A stretch of 64,000 nt of DNA. Origin: Bradyrhizobium sp. LTSP885. Its GTDB lineage: Bacteria > Pseudomonadota > Alphaproteobacteria > Rhizobiales > Xanthobacteraceae. Every line of letters begins with the position of its first letter. The stretch's first letter is position 1. Made by a program: the position numbers and the translations under genes. Location of the stretch: the NCBI RefSeq assembly GCF_000938305.1, contig NZ_JYMT01000021.1, forward strand, positions 42,756 through 106,755, read 5' to 3'. The notes under the pieces were generated by a model that was given only the letters and a program-made list of their open reading frames with translations, ran no database searches and had not been told where the DNA came from. Shown one piece after another: positions 42,504 through 50,962 of the stretch.

Positions 42504-42954
42504 TGGACCCATCTGGAAAGCAAATATGCCCTACAAGGGCGCCGCACCCGCGATCTCGGACCTGCTCGGCAACCAGATCCAGGTGATGTTCACGACGGTC
42601 GCGAGCTGCGCCGCACTGGTCGAGGCCGGGCAGTTGCGCGCGATCGCGGTGACTTCGGCGGAACGCTCGACGGCGTTCCCGCAATTGCCGACGGTGTCGG
42701 AGGCCGGCGTGTCAGGCTATGCCGCCGAATCCTGGTACGGCCTCTACGCGCCCGCGAACACGCCACCCGAGATCATCGATCGCCTCAACAGATCGGCCGC
42801 GAAGGCTGCACAGTCCGAGGCCTTCAAGAAGCTCAGCATCAACGAGGGTCTCGTGATGATCACCGCACCGCCGGCCGAGCTCGACCGCTACTTCGCCGGC
42901 GAGGAGACGCGCTGGCGCAAGGTGATCCTTGATGCCGGCATCAAGGCGGAGTAG
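42504..42954 (+). pseudogene. Bug/TctC-family binding protein, 3' fragment beyond the island
   Basis: From the right repeat copy the frame encodes PYKGAAPAISDLLGNQIQVMFTTVASCAALVEAGQLRAIAVTSAERSTAFPQLPTVSEAGVSGYAAESWYGLYAPANTPPEIIDRLN..., the second lobe of a Bug-family protein, ending KVILDAGIKAE. It exactly continues the fragment at 21644-22234: 197 N-terminal plus 137 C-terminal residues give 334 aa. In-frame Met codons upstream (42451, 42493) lie in island DNA and would give a product without a signal peptide. Confidence 0.9.
42527..42541. repeat. attR: 15-bp direct repeat at right island end
   Basis: tgccctacaagggcg, identical to 22221-22235. It is in the reading frame of the 3' Bug fragment. 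Confidence 0.85.
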
Positions 42955-43097
42955 AGCGCGAGATGAGTCTGACGATCACATCTGCCGGTATTGCAGCGCA
43001 GCAACCGCAATTCCGGTTGCATGCGCGACGAACCGGTTCCTAGATCGTTTGATAGAAGGTGCCGGCGAATCAAGCCGGTTTGGGGTGGGAGTGAGCC

Positions 43098-43277
43098 ATG
43101 TGGGTTCTGTTGCTGCTGCCGTTTATCGGCTTGCTGTGGGTGCCGTTCTACAATTTCGCCGAGCCGTCGCTGTTCGGCTTTCCGTTCTTCTATTGGTACC
43201 AACTTGCCTGGGTGCCGATCTCCTCGCTTTTGATCTGGCTGGTCTATCGCCGCCAAACGCCTGACGAGACGCGGTGA
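43098..43277 (+). CDS. DUF3311 small membrane protein (symporter partner)
   Basis: 59 aa, MWVLLLLPFIGLLWVPFYN ... FPFFYWYQLAWVPISSLLIWLVYRR, with two membrane helices. This is the DUF3311 family, nearly always encoded immediately before a sodium:solute symporter, as here with a 10-bp gap. gtgagcc precedes the ATG. It probably helps assembly or function of the symporter. Confidence 0.85.
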   Translation: MWVLLLLPFIGLLWVPFYNFAEPSLFGFPFFYWYQLAWVPISSLLIWLVYRRQTPDETR

Positions 43278-43287
43278 GGGGGCTGCC

Positions 43288-44784
43288 ATGACCGGTCAGA
43301 TCGAGTGGACGGCACTCGCCGTCTTCATCTTCTTCTTTGCGCTCGTCACCGTGATGGGCTTCTTCGCCGCGCGCTGGAAATCCGGCCCGGTCAACGATCA
43401 CCTCGACGAATGGGGTCTCGGCGGCCGCCAGTTCGGCACCTGGATCACCTGGTTCCTGGTCGGCGGCGATTTCTACACCGCCTACACCGTGATCGCGGTG
43501 CCGGCGCTGGTCTATGCGGTCGGCGCCTACGGCTTCTTCGCGCTGCCCTACACCATCATCGTCTATCCCTTCGTGTTCGCGGTGATGCCGGTGCTGTGGA
43601 AGAAAGCCCATGCCGGCGGCCATGTCACCGCCGCCGACGTCGTCCATGCCGCCTATGGCTCACGCAGCCTTGAACTCGCGGTGGCGCTGACCGGCCTGGT
43701 CGCGACCATGCCCTATATCGCGTTGCAGCTGATCGGCATGGAGGTGGTAATCAAGGCGATGGGCCTGACCGGCGAGCTGCCGATCATCGCCGCCTTCGTG
43801 ATCCTCGCGCTCTACACTTATAGCTCCGGCCTGCGTGCACCGGCGCTGATCGCCTTCGTCAAGGACATCATGATCTACATCGTGGTGCTGGTCGCCGTCA
43901 TCGTGGTGCCGACCAAGCTCGGCGGCTACGGTGCGGTGTTCTCCGCCGCCAACGACGCCTTCACCGCAAAGGGCGGCGCCACCGGGCTGACGCTGAAGCC
44001 CGCGCAGTTCCTGCCCTATGCGACGCTGGCGCTCGGCTCGGCGCTGGCCGCCTTCATGTATCCGCACACGCTGACCGGCATCTTTGCATCGAAGTCGGCG
44101 GATACCATCCGCAAGAACGCGATGCTGCTGCCGGCCTATACGCTCTTGTTAGGCCTGATCGCGCTGCTCGGCTACATGGCCTATGCCGCGGGCATCAAGG
44201 TGACGTCGCCGAACGATGTGGTGCCGACGCTGTTCAAGACCCTGTTCCCGTCCTGGTTCGCCGGCTTCGCCTTCTCCGCGATCGCGATCGGCGCGCTGGT
44301 GCCGGCCGCGGTGATGAGCATCGGCGCCGCCAATCTGTTCACCCGCAACGTCTGGAAGTCCTACGTCAATCCAGACATTTCAAATGCCGGCGAGGCGTCG
44401 GTGGCAAAGATCACCTCGCTGGTGGTGAAGGTCGGCGCGCTCGCCTTCATCCTGTTCCTGCCGACGCAATATGCGCTCGACCTGCAACTGCTCGGCGGCC
44501 TCTGGATCGTGCAGACGCTGCCGGCGCTGGTGTTCGGCCTGTTCACCGTCTGGTTCCGCGCCGAGGGGCTGTTGCTCGGCTGGGCCGTCGGCATCGGCTG
44601 GGGCACGTATACGGCATGGAGCAACGGGCTGAAGCCGCTCGCCACCATCACGCTCGGCGACACCAGCTACACCTTCTATGTCGGCCTCGGCGCGCTGCTG
44701 CTCAACATCGTGGTGGCGGTGCTCGCGACCGTCGTGGTCGGCTGGGTGTCACCCGCGAAGCGCAGCGCAGCGGTCGGCTCCTGA
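43288..44784 (+). CDS. sodium:solute symporter (MctP-like monocarboxylate permease)
   Basis: 498 aa with about 13 membrane helices. Family signatures are DHLDEWGLGGRQFGTWITWFLVGGDFYTAYTVIAVPALVYAVGAYGFFALPYTI and the later FAFSAIAIGALVPAAVMSIGAANLFTRNVWKSY. It resembles rhizobial MctP-type permeases that import monocarboxylates or alanine with Na+ or H+. It converges with the oxidoreductase gene and overlaps its 3' end by 36 bases. Confidence 0.9.
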   Translation: MTGQIEWTALAVFIFFFALVTVMGFFAARWKSGPVNDHLDEWGLGGRQFGTWITWFLVGGDFYTAYTVIAVPALVYAVGAYGFFALPYTIIVYPFVFAVMPVLWKKAHAGGHVTAADVVHAAYGSRSLELAVALTGLVATMPYIALQLIGMEVVIKAMGLTGELPIIAAFVILALYTYSSGLRAPALIAFVKDIMIYIVVLVAVIVVPTKLGGYGAVFSAANDAFTAKGGATGLTLKPAQFLPYATLALGSALAAFMYPHTLTGIFASKSADTIRKNAMLLPAYTLLLGLIALLGYMAYAAGIKVTSPNDVVPTLFKTLFPSWFAGFAFSAIAIGALVPAAVMSIGAANLFTRNVWKSYVNPDISNAGEASVAKITSLVVKVGALAFILFLPTQYALDLQLLGGLWIVQTLPALVFGLFTVWFRAEGLLLGWAVGIGWGTYTAWSNGLKPLATITLGDTSYTFYVGLGALLLNIVVAVLATVVVGWVSPAKRSAAVGS

Positions 44785-47700
44785 GCCGTCGCCGTGATGC
44801 GTCGGATCTGAGGCGAGGCGCGCGGTGAGCCGCGCGACTTCCGCTTTGGTCTTGTCGATCGCAGCGTCCTTCACCGGGCCGTAGCCCCTGATCTCCATCG
44901 GCGCCCTTGCGATCGCGATGAGATCGGGCAGGCGTGTCGCATCGAGCTTGCCGAGCATCGTGTCGATCACCGCCTGATACCAGGTAATGAGCTCGCGCTC
45001 GGCACGTCGTTCGGCGCTGTAGCCGAATACGTCGAGCGCCGTGCCGCGCAGCACCTTGAGCCGCGCCAGCACCCGCAGCGGCGTCTGGATCCATTGGCCG
45101 AACGCGCGCTTCCGCGGCCGCCCCCGCGCATCGTGGCCGGAGGCGAGGAATGGCGGCGCCATGTGGTATTGCACCGTGAAATCGCCGTCGAATTCGCGCT
45201 TCAGCTCGTCGAGGAAGCCGGTCTGCATATGCAGCCGCGCCACCTCATACTCATCCTTGTAAGCCATCAGCTTGAACAGCGAGCGAGCTACGGCGTCGGT
45301 AAGGCTCTCGCTATCAAGCGCCGCCTCGGCGCGACGGACGCGATCGATCGTCGCCCGATAGCGCACGGCATAGGCCGCATCCTGATAGCCAACGAGGAAA
45401 TCCGTCCGCCGCGCGATCATCTGGTCGAGCGTCTCCAGCGCATTCGCTCCAGCGTTCTCGGCCTTCGGCAAAAAGTCCGGATCGGCAAACGCGATCCGTC
45501 CCCAGGCCAGCGCCTGCTTGTTGCGCTCGACCGTGACGCCGTTGAGTTCGATCGCGCGCATCAATGCGTCCAGCGACACCGGCACCAGCCCCTGCTGCCA
45601 GGCAAACCCCAGCATCATGATGTTGGCATACACGCTGTCACCGAGCAGCCGCTCGGCCAGCGCATTGGCGTCGATCGCGGTGAGATTGCCCGTCCCTATC
45701 ACCCGCTCGATCGCCCGCAGCCGAACCGGCGAGGCGAGGTCGGCATCACGAAACCGCACCACATCGCCGGTCGGCATCTCGGCGAGATTGATCGCGGCGC
45801 GCATGCCCTTGCGATAGGTGCCGGACGCCTTTGCCGACGAGCTCACCACGAGATCGCAGCCGATCAGCACATCGGCCGCGCCCTGGTCGATCCGCACTTG
45901 GTGCAGCGCGTCGGGTGTTGCGGCAAGCCGCAGAAAGCTCAGCACCGGGCCGAATTTCTGCGCGAAGCCGGTGAAGTCGAGCACGGAGACGCCGCGCCCT
46001 TCGAGATGCGCGGCCATCGCCACCAACGCGCCGACCGTGATCACGCCGGTGCCGCCGACGCCGGTGACGAGCAGATCGTAGGGCCGCTCCAGCGCAGAAA
46101 ACTCGGGCGTCGCCAGCGTGGCGGCGCGCGCCAGCGGATCGACCCCGCTGGCGGTCTTCGCGCGCCGCTTGCCGCCTTCGACGGTGACAAAGCTCGGGCA
46201 AAAGCCGTTGAGGCAGGAAAAATCCTTGTTGCAGGTCGAGAGGTTGATCTTGCGCTTGCGGCCGAACGGCGTCTCCTTCGGCTCGACGCTGAGGCAGTTC
46301 GACTCCACCGAGCAGTCGCCGCAGCCCTCGCAGACGAGATCGTTGATCACAGCGAAGCGCGCCGGATCCGCGATCGTGCCGCGCTTGCGGCGCCTTCGTT
46401 TCTCGGTGGCGCAGGTCTGCTGATAAATCAGCACGGTGACGCCTTTGATCTCGCGCAGCTCGCGCTGCACGGAATCCATCTCCTCGCGCGGCTGGATGGT
46501 GACGCCGGCGGGAAAATCGGCGAGCGCGAAATGCGACGGCTCGTCCGAGACCAGCGCGATCCGCGCCACGCCCTCGGCGCGGACGCTGTGTGCGATCGCA
46601 TGCACGGTGATCGGGCCGTCGACCGGCTGTCCGCCGGTCATCGCAACCGCGTCGTTGAACAGGATCTTGTAGGTGATGTTGGCGTTCGCGGCGACCGCCT
46701 GCCGGATCGCCATCGAGCCCGAGTGATAGTAGGTGCCCTCGCCGAGATTCTGGAAGATGTGCTGATGGCCGGTAAATCGCGACGAGGCCGCCCAGTTGAC
46801 GCCTTCGCCGCCCATCTGGATCAGCGACGAGGTCTCGCGGTCCATCCAGCTCGCCATGAAGTGGCAGCCGATGCCGGCCAATGCTTTGGAGCCTTCGGGC
46901 ACTTTTGTCGAAGTGTTGTGTGGACAGCCCGAGCAGAAATAGGGCGTCCGCGTCGCGCCTGGCACTGCGATCGTGCGGTCCTGCTCGGGGACGAGTTCGG
47001 CAACGCGCCGGGCAAGCTGCAGTTCGGGAAACATCGGGTCGAGCCGCCGCGCCAGCACGTCGGCCAGCATCCGCGGCGACAATTCGCCGATCCAGGAGAT
47101 CAGCCGCGCCCCTCGCTCGTCATGCTTGCCGACCATCCGCTCCGGCTTCGATCCGGGATAGTCGTAGAAATATTCCTTGAACTGGCTCTCGATGATGCCG
47201 CGCTTCTCCTCGACCACGAGGATCTCGCGCTTGCCCTTCACGAACCCCATCGCGTCGTGTAGCGCCAGCGGCCACACCATGCCGACCTTGTAGATGTCGA
47301 TGCCGAAGCGGCGGCAACTGGCCTCATCGAGCCCGATCAGCCGTAGCGCCTCCATCAGATCGAGATGCGCCTTGCCTGTCGTGACGATGCCGTAGGTCGC
47401 ATCCCTGACGTCGTAGATGCGGCGGTCGATCGGATTGGCTTTCGCGAAGGCATAGACCGCGTGTTTCTTCGCCTCCAGCCGCTCCTCGATCTGCGGCCCC
47501 GGCAAATCCGGCCAGCGATAATGCAGTCCGCCCGCCGGCGGCGTAAACTCCGGCGGCACGAAGTCGCGCGGCGCCGGCAGTTCGACGGACGCACCCGACT
47601 CCACGATCTCCGAGATCGCCTTGAAGCCGACCCACATGCCGGTGAAGCGGCTCAGCGCGTAGCCATATTCGCCGAAGGCGAGATATTCGCTGACATCGGC

Positions 47701-48231
47701 CGGATGCAGCGTCGGCATGAACCAGCTCATGAAGGCAACGTCGGACTGGTGCGGCATCGACGACGACACGCAGCCATGATCGTCGCCGGCGACGACAAGC
47801 ACGCCGCCATGCGGCGACGAACCATAGGCATTGCCGTGCTTCAGCGCATCGCCGGAACGATCGATGCCGGGACCCTTGCCGTACCAGAGGCCGAACACAC
47901 CATCGACCTCGCGGTCTTTCTGCGTCTCGACCTGCTGCGAGCCGAGCACCGCGGTCGCCGCAAGGTCTTCGTTCACGGCGGGCAGGAATTCGATGCGGCT
48001 GTCCTTCAGCCGCTCGCTGATCTTCCACAGTTCGAGATCGACGCCGCCGAGCGGCGAGCCGCGATAGCCGGAGATGAAGCCTGCGGTGTTGAGCCCGGCG
48101 GCGCGATCGCGCCTGATCTGGTCGAGCGCGATGCGGACGATTGCCTGCGTGCCCGTGAGGAAGACGCGGCCGCGGTCGCGCGTGTAGCGGTCGGAGAGCT
48201 GGTAGGCGTCGAGCTGCGGCATCTGGCCCAT
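44749..48231 (-). CDS. indolepyruvate (2-oxoacid) ferredoxin oxidoreductase, fused subunits
   Basis: 1160 aa from the ATG encoding MGQMPQLDAYQLSDRY (gagaggtc upstream). Domain order is N-terminal PFOR-type (VFLTGTQAIVRIALDQIRRD...GFISGYRGSPLGGVDLELW), a ThDP-binding domain (GIGCHFMASWMDRETSSLIQMGGEGVNW, ILFNDAVAMTGGQPVDG), and an iron-sulfur-like segment (CEGCGDCSVESNC). The gamma-type domain follows (LLVTGVGGTGVITVGALVAMAAHLEGRG). It oxidatively decarboxylates aryl or branched 2-oxo acids from amino-acid transamination, passing electrons to ferredoxin. It is divergent from an Lrp-type regulator. Confidence 0.92.
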   Translation of the reverse strand: MGQMPQLDAYQLSDRYTRDRGRVFLTGTQAIVRIALDQIRRDRAAGLNTAGFISGYRGSPLGGVDLELWKISERLKDSRIEFLPAVNEDLAATAVLGSQQVETQKDREVDGVFGLWYGKGPGIDRSGDALKHGNAYGSSPHGGVLVVAGDDHGCVSSSMPHQSDVAFMSWFMPTLHPADVSEYLAFGEYGYALSRFTGMWVGFKAISEIVESGASVELPAPRDFVPPEFTPPAGGLHYRWPDLPGPQIEERLEAKKHAVYAFAKANPIDRRIYDVRDATYGIVTTGKAHLDLMEALRLIGLDEASCRRFGIDIYKVGMVWPLALHDAMGFVKGKREILVVEEKRGIIESQFKEYFYDYPGSKPERMVGKHDERGARLISWIGELSPRMLADVLARRLDPMFPELQLARRVAELVPEQDRTIAVPGATRTPYFCSGCPHNTSTKVPEGSKALAGIGCHFMASWMDRETSSLIQMGGEGVNWAASSRFTGHQHIFQNLGEGTYYHSGSMAIRQAVAANANITYKILFNDAVAMTGGQPVDGPITVHAIAHSVRAEGVARIALVSDEPSHFALADFPAGVTIQPREEMDSVQRELREIKGVTVLIYQQTCATEKRRRRKRGTIADPARFAVINDLVCEGCGDCSVESNCLSVEPKETPFGRKRKINLSTCNKDFSCLNGFCPSFVTVEGGKRRAKTASGVDPLARAATLATPEFSALERPYDLLVTGVGGTGVITVGALVAMAAHLEGRGVSVLDFTGFAQKFGPVLSFLRLAATPDALHQVRIDQGAADVLIGCDLVVSSSAKASGTYRKGMRAAINLAEMPTGDVVRFRDADLASPVRLRAIERVIGTGNLTAIDANALAERLLGDSVYANIMMLGFAWQQGLVPVSLDALMRAIELNGVTVERNKQALAWGRIAFADPDFLPKAENAGANALETLDQMIARRTDFLVGYQDAAYAVRYRATIDRVRRAEAALDSESLTDAVARSLFKLMAYKDEYEVARLHMQTGFLDELKREFDGDFTVQYHMAPPFLASGHDARGRPRKRAFGQWIQTPLRVLARLKVLRGTALDVFGYSAERRAERELITWYQAVIDTMLGKLDATRLPDLIAIARAPMEIRGYGPVKDAAIDKTKAEVARLTARLASDPTHHGDGSGADRCAALRG

Positions 48232-48386
48232 GACTGACCTCTCGCGAGTCGCAATGTCTGATGGGACGAGGTTATGCCTGGGCGCCTGGTAGGTCATACC
48301 TATCCGTTCGTCTGCGGCGTTATCTTCGGTAAAATATTGCAAATTGATGGGTTATGCGGTAATTTCTACCAGATGGAGGATTGGGC

Positions 48387-48842
48387 GTGGTCGAGGAGCA
48401 GGACGAGAAGATCCTCGCTGAATTGCAAAAGGATGGCCGCGCCACCAACCAGCAGCTTGCGGAGACTGTCGGGATGTCGACCTCGGCGTGCTGGCGCAGG
48501 GTCCGCGCGCTGGAAGAGTCCGGCGTCATTGCAGGTTATTCAGCGCTGGTGGCGCGCCAGCAGGCCGGCTTTGCGACCTCCGCGATCCTGCACGTCTCGC
48601 TGGAGCGGCACGACGCGACCTTCGTCGATGAATTCGTCGCGCGCGTCATGCTGCGCCGCGAGGTGTTGGAATGCTTTGCGACCACCGGCGACGCGGACTA
48701 TCACCTTCGCGTCGTCGTGCGCGACATGGACGCCTACAACAGATTCCTGGACGATTTCATGTTCCGCATCCCGGGGATACGTCATGTCCGGACCAATGTG
48801 GTGCTGAAGGAAATCAAGACCGGCGTGGCGCTGCCGTTTTGA
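48387..48842 (+). CDS. Lrp/AsnC-family transcriptional regulator
   Basis: 151 aa from the GTG (VVEEQDEKILAELQKDGRATNQQLAETVGMSTSACWRRVRALEESGVIAGYSA) that follows atggagga. The N-terminal winged helix and C-terminal RAM ligand-binding fold (VLECFATTGDADYHLRVVVRDMDAYNRFLDDFM..IPGIRHVRTNVVLKEIK) are both intact. It probably senses an amino acid and controls the divergent oxidoreductase gene; the region between the two starts is 155 bp. Confidence 0.93.
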   Translation: MVEEQDEKILAELQKDGRATNQQLAETVGMSTSACWRRVRALEESGVIAGYSALVARQQAGFATSAILHVSLERHDATFVDEFVARVMLRREVLECFATTGDADYHLRVVVRDMDAYNRFLDDFMFRIPGIRHVRTNVVLKEIKTGVALPF

Positions 48843-48860
48843 GGGGGCGGTATCTCCCCT

Positions 48861-48970
48861 TGTCATTCCGGGGCGACGCGAAGCGTCGAGCCCGGAATCC
48901 ATTGATCCATGGATCATGCGGTCTAATGGATTCCGGGCTCGCGCCAAGTGGCGCCCCCCGGAATGACGAG
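48861..48970. repeat. palindromic intergenic repeat (tcattccgg family), copy 3
   Basis: Inverted repeat from tgtcattccggggcg to cccccggaatgacg with cccggaatcca / tggattccggg arms. It is a longer relative of the copies at 4275 and 14470, placed between convergent genes. Confidence 0.85.
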
Positions 48971-48974
48971 AGGC

Positions 48975-50162
48975 CTAGGCGCGCTTCTGAGGATGCCAGT
49001 CAGGTACGGCCTTTGTCATCTGCCACACCAGCTGATCGAGCGCGCGGCTCATGCCTGCATCCCGCGACCTTGTATTGGTGAACGCCGACCAGCAGAAATC
49101 GCCATTCGTTCGGACGGAAATGGTCGTTGTTCCATCCAGCAGGCCGCTGTGCCACCAATTGTTGTTCGCGGTGATGAAGAGGCCTTTGGCATAGCGAGGG
49201 TTCGCGGTGCTGGGCGTGCTCATGGTGCGGAGGCTGTCGTCGGTGAGCAGTTGCTCGGTATCCTTGAACCCGTCGATATGAACGAACAGCGTCGTCAAAT
49301 CGCCCGGTGTCGCAATCCAGCCGCCATGAGAATCCATGCGGGCGACGTTCATCCGATATGGATCGCCGCCGGTCTGGCTATAGTATTTCACCTCGTTGGT
49401 CGCCCGATCGCTCAGGGTATTTCCGGCAATCTGCATATCGGCGACGCCGCATCGCTTCAGGACGTTGTTCTTGATGTATTGCTCGTAGCTCTGACCGGTC
49501 AGTTTCTCGATGACGCGACCGAGGACGCAGTAGCCGAAATTCGAGTAAGCATAGGTCTCGCCTGGAGGGTTGGTGAGAGGCATGTGCTCCAGCGTCCAAT
49601 TGATCAGCTCGCGATGTTTCATGTCCTGGTTCATGAACATCGGGTCACGAAACTGGTTTCCCCAGGTCCCGGTGGTGTGAGTCAGCAGATGCTCAATCGT
49701 GATCTGCTCGACATACGAGCGAGACGCACCTGTTGACATCAAGCTCTGCGGGGTAGGCGTCGTCGGGTAGTCCTTTCCGAGAATGGAATTCGATCCAAAC
49801 ACGTAGTCGCCGAGCCGCAATTTGCCGGCTTCGACGAGTGTGAAGATTCCGGTCGAGGTCACCGGTTTCGATATGCTGGCGATCCGGAATCGATGTTGCG
49901 GCGTCAATGCTTCGCCGGTCTCTCGATCCGCGACGCCGAACGCCTCGTCATAGGCGGGCCTTCCCTTGATCGCGATGGCAATTGAAAGACCGGGAACGTC
50001 ATAGGCCTTCATGAAATCCGCGGCCAAGCCGGCCATCTGCTTGCGCTGATCCGGCGTCGGCAGCTCCGCAGGCTCCTGAGTAAGGGCTGGCGATGGCGCG
50101 CAGGCCATTCCCGCAGCACAGAGCAGCGAGCCCTGAAGTAATGTTCGGCGTGAAAGGGGCAT
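48975..50162 (-). CDS. class-C beta-lactamase-fold serine hydrolase, Tat-exported
   Basis: 395 aa from the ATG encoding MPLSRRTLLQGSLLCAAGMACAPSPALTQ, a twin-arginine-type signal; an in-frame extension to 50255 is unnecessary. Active-site motifs are SxxK as ASISKPVTS, YxN as YAYSNFGYC, and a third-box equivalent WWHSGLLDG. This family includes esterases, D-aminopeptidases and penicillin-binding-like enzymes. True beta-lactamase activity cannot be claimed from sequence. Confidence 0.88.
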   Translation of the reverse strand: MPLSRRTLLQGSLLCAAGMACAPSPALTQEPAELPTPDQRKQMAGLAADFMKAYDVPGLSIAIAIKGRPAYDEAFGVADRETGEALTPQHRFRIASISKPVTSTGIFTLVEAGKLRLGDYVFGSNSILGKDYPTTPTPQSLMSTGASRSYVEQITIEHLLTHTTGTWGNQFRDPMFMNQDMKHRELINWTLEHMPLTNPPGETYAYSNFGYCVLGRVIEKLTGQSYEQYIKNNVLKRCGVADMQIAGNTLSDRATNEVKYYSQTGGDPYRMNVARMDSHGGWIATPGDLTTLFVHIDGFKDTEQLLTDDSLRTMSTPSTANPRYAKGLFITANNNWWHSGLLDGTTTISVRTNGDFCWSAFTNTRSRDAGMSRALDQLVWQMTKAVPDWHPQKRA

Positions 50163-50488
50163 GGCTGCCTTGCCTATGTTGGAGCGAGCGGCCGTACGGT
50201 ATTGCGGTTCTACTGTTTCTGTCACGTTACGAAAATGGTTGTGTGACCACGTCACGATAGCCTGTCGGGCAAATCAGCAAAGACCTGTCAAGCCTGCGCA
50301 ATAAAAATATTTCGGTTTATCGAAAGTAAAATTCAGTGTATAGATGTGCCCGTCCCACCCGATTGAGGGGCGAGCGCACGTCACGAACGCGCGGTGGGAT
50401 GCGGTGGACGCCGATTGCGCAACTGACGAGTGCGCATAAGGCGGACGGTGAAGTCGTGTGGTTCGGACGCCCCAGTGGCTGGTGTCCT

Positions 50489-50686
50489 CTCGCAAGACGC
50501 GACAGCGTCTTTGCGAGGGCGGTGACAAACAAGCCTAGTCTCGCCGGGGAGAGCACGTATAAGCCGTAACCCATCGCGCAGGGAAAGCCGGAGTGCCTCC
50601 GCTGAACCTGTATGCTCGTGTGCGTTTCTTTCTTTCACTTTGCACACGAGACCGCGGGTGCAGCGTGCACCCGGCTTTCCCTGCGC
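50489..50686. repeat. highly structured non-coding repeat element (Bradyrhizobium type)
   Basis: Several nested stems are visible. ctcgcaagacgc pairs with gcgtctttgcgag (50489-50517, one bulge). A 16-bp perfect outer stem joins 50576-50591 and 50671-50686 (gcgcagggaaagccgg with ccggctttccctgcgc). It encloses ctcgtgtgc / gcacacgag (50615-50650) and gggtgca-gcg-tgcaccc (50656-50672, sharing two bases with the outer stem). I recall closely similar sequence in many intergenic sites of Bradyrhizobium and relatives. Whether it is an RNA, a recombination relic or a transposable repeat is unknown. Confidence 0.65.
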
Positions 50687-50783
50687 CCTCTGTTTCGAGA
50701 GAGGGCGAACGAAATACAAAGCTCGGGCAAATCGTGTCGCGAGAACGCGGATGTGTGAGTCACAAGTGGCGCAACATACTCGC

Positions 50784-50931
50784 TGTCGTCCCGGGCTTGA
50801 CCCGGGACTCATAACCACAAATGTGCATTGTTACGCGACGCTGGGGCCGCAGCTCACTTCAAAAACACAGCCCTGTGGTTATGGGTCCCGGCCCCCCGTG
50901 CGCAATTGCGCACTAGGCCGGGACGACAATG
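50784..50931. repeat. palindromic intergenic repeat (gtcccgggc family)
   Basis: gtcccgggcttgacccgggactcataaccac at the left matches gtggttatgggtcccggcc at the right, followed by gtgcgcaattgcgcac and ggccgggacgac. It forms a long imperfect hairpin before the convergent end of the FAH-family gene. Confidence 0.7.
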
Positions 50932-50962
50932 GGGATGGAGCGCGGTCAGAAACTCAGTGGCC

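Larger units (their letters stand above)
22221..42541. mobile_element. integrated island, about 20.3 kb, satellite-like, inserted in a Bug-family gene
   Basis: Boundaries are set by the 15-bp direct repeat and by restoration of one reading frame across it. The integrase gene lies 159 bp from the right end and reads inward. Element genes occupy about 34.5-42.4 kb (PrimPol-helicase, terminase small-subunit-like, prohead protease, peptidase, excisionase-like, integrase). Cargo occupies about 22.5-34.2 kb and is visibly AT-richer than the host flanks. None of the palindromic repeats that punctuate the flanks were found inside it. Capsid, portal, large terminase, tail and lysis genes were not recognised. 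Confidence 0.9.
50163..50962. other. 800-bp gene-free region with structured repeats
   Basis: There is no convincing gene. Frames up to 230 codons crossing it have repeat-derived, low-likelihood sequence. It contains the structured element at 50489-50686 and the palindrome at 50784-50931, plus the presumed promoter of the serine hydrolase near 50163-50330. Confidence 0.7.

Noticed and set aside
42451..42540. New start codons at 42451 or 42493 making a functional split Bug protein
   Set aside because: The product would lack a signal peptide and the first lobe, so periplasmic ligand binding is not plausible.
22221..42541. Intact prophage
   Set aside because: Only a prohead protease and a terminase-small-subunit-like gene are phage-like; no capsid, portal, large terminase, tail or lysis genes were recognised.
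45094..47262. 722-codon plus-strand frame opposite the oxidoreductase gene
   Set aside because: It is the antisense shadow of a well-supported ferredoxin oxidoreductase; its composition is His/Arg-rich with no domain, as GC-rich antisense frames usually are.
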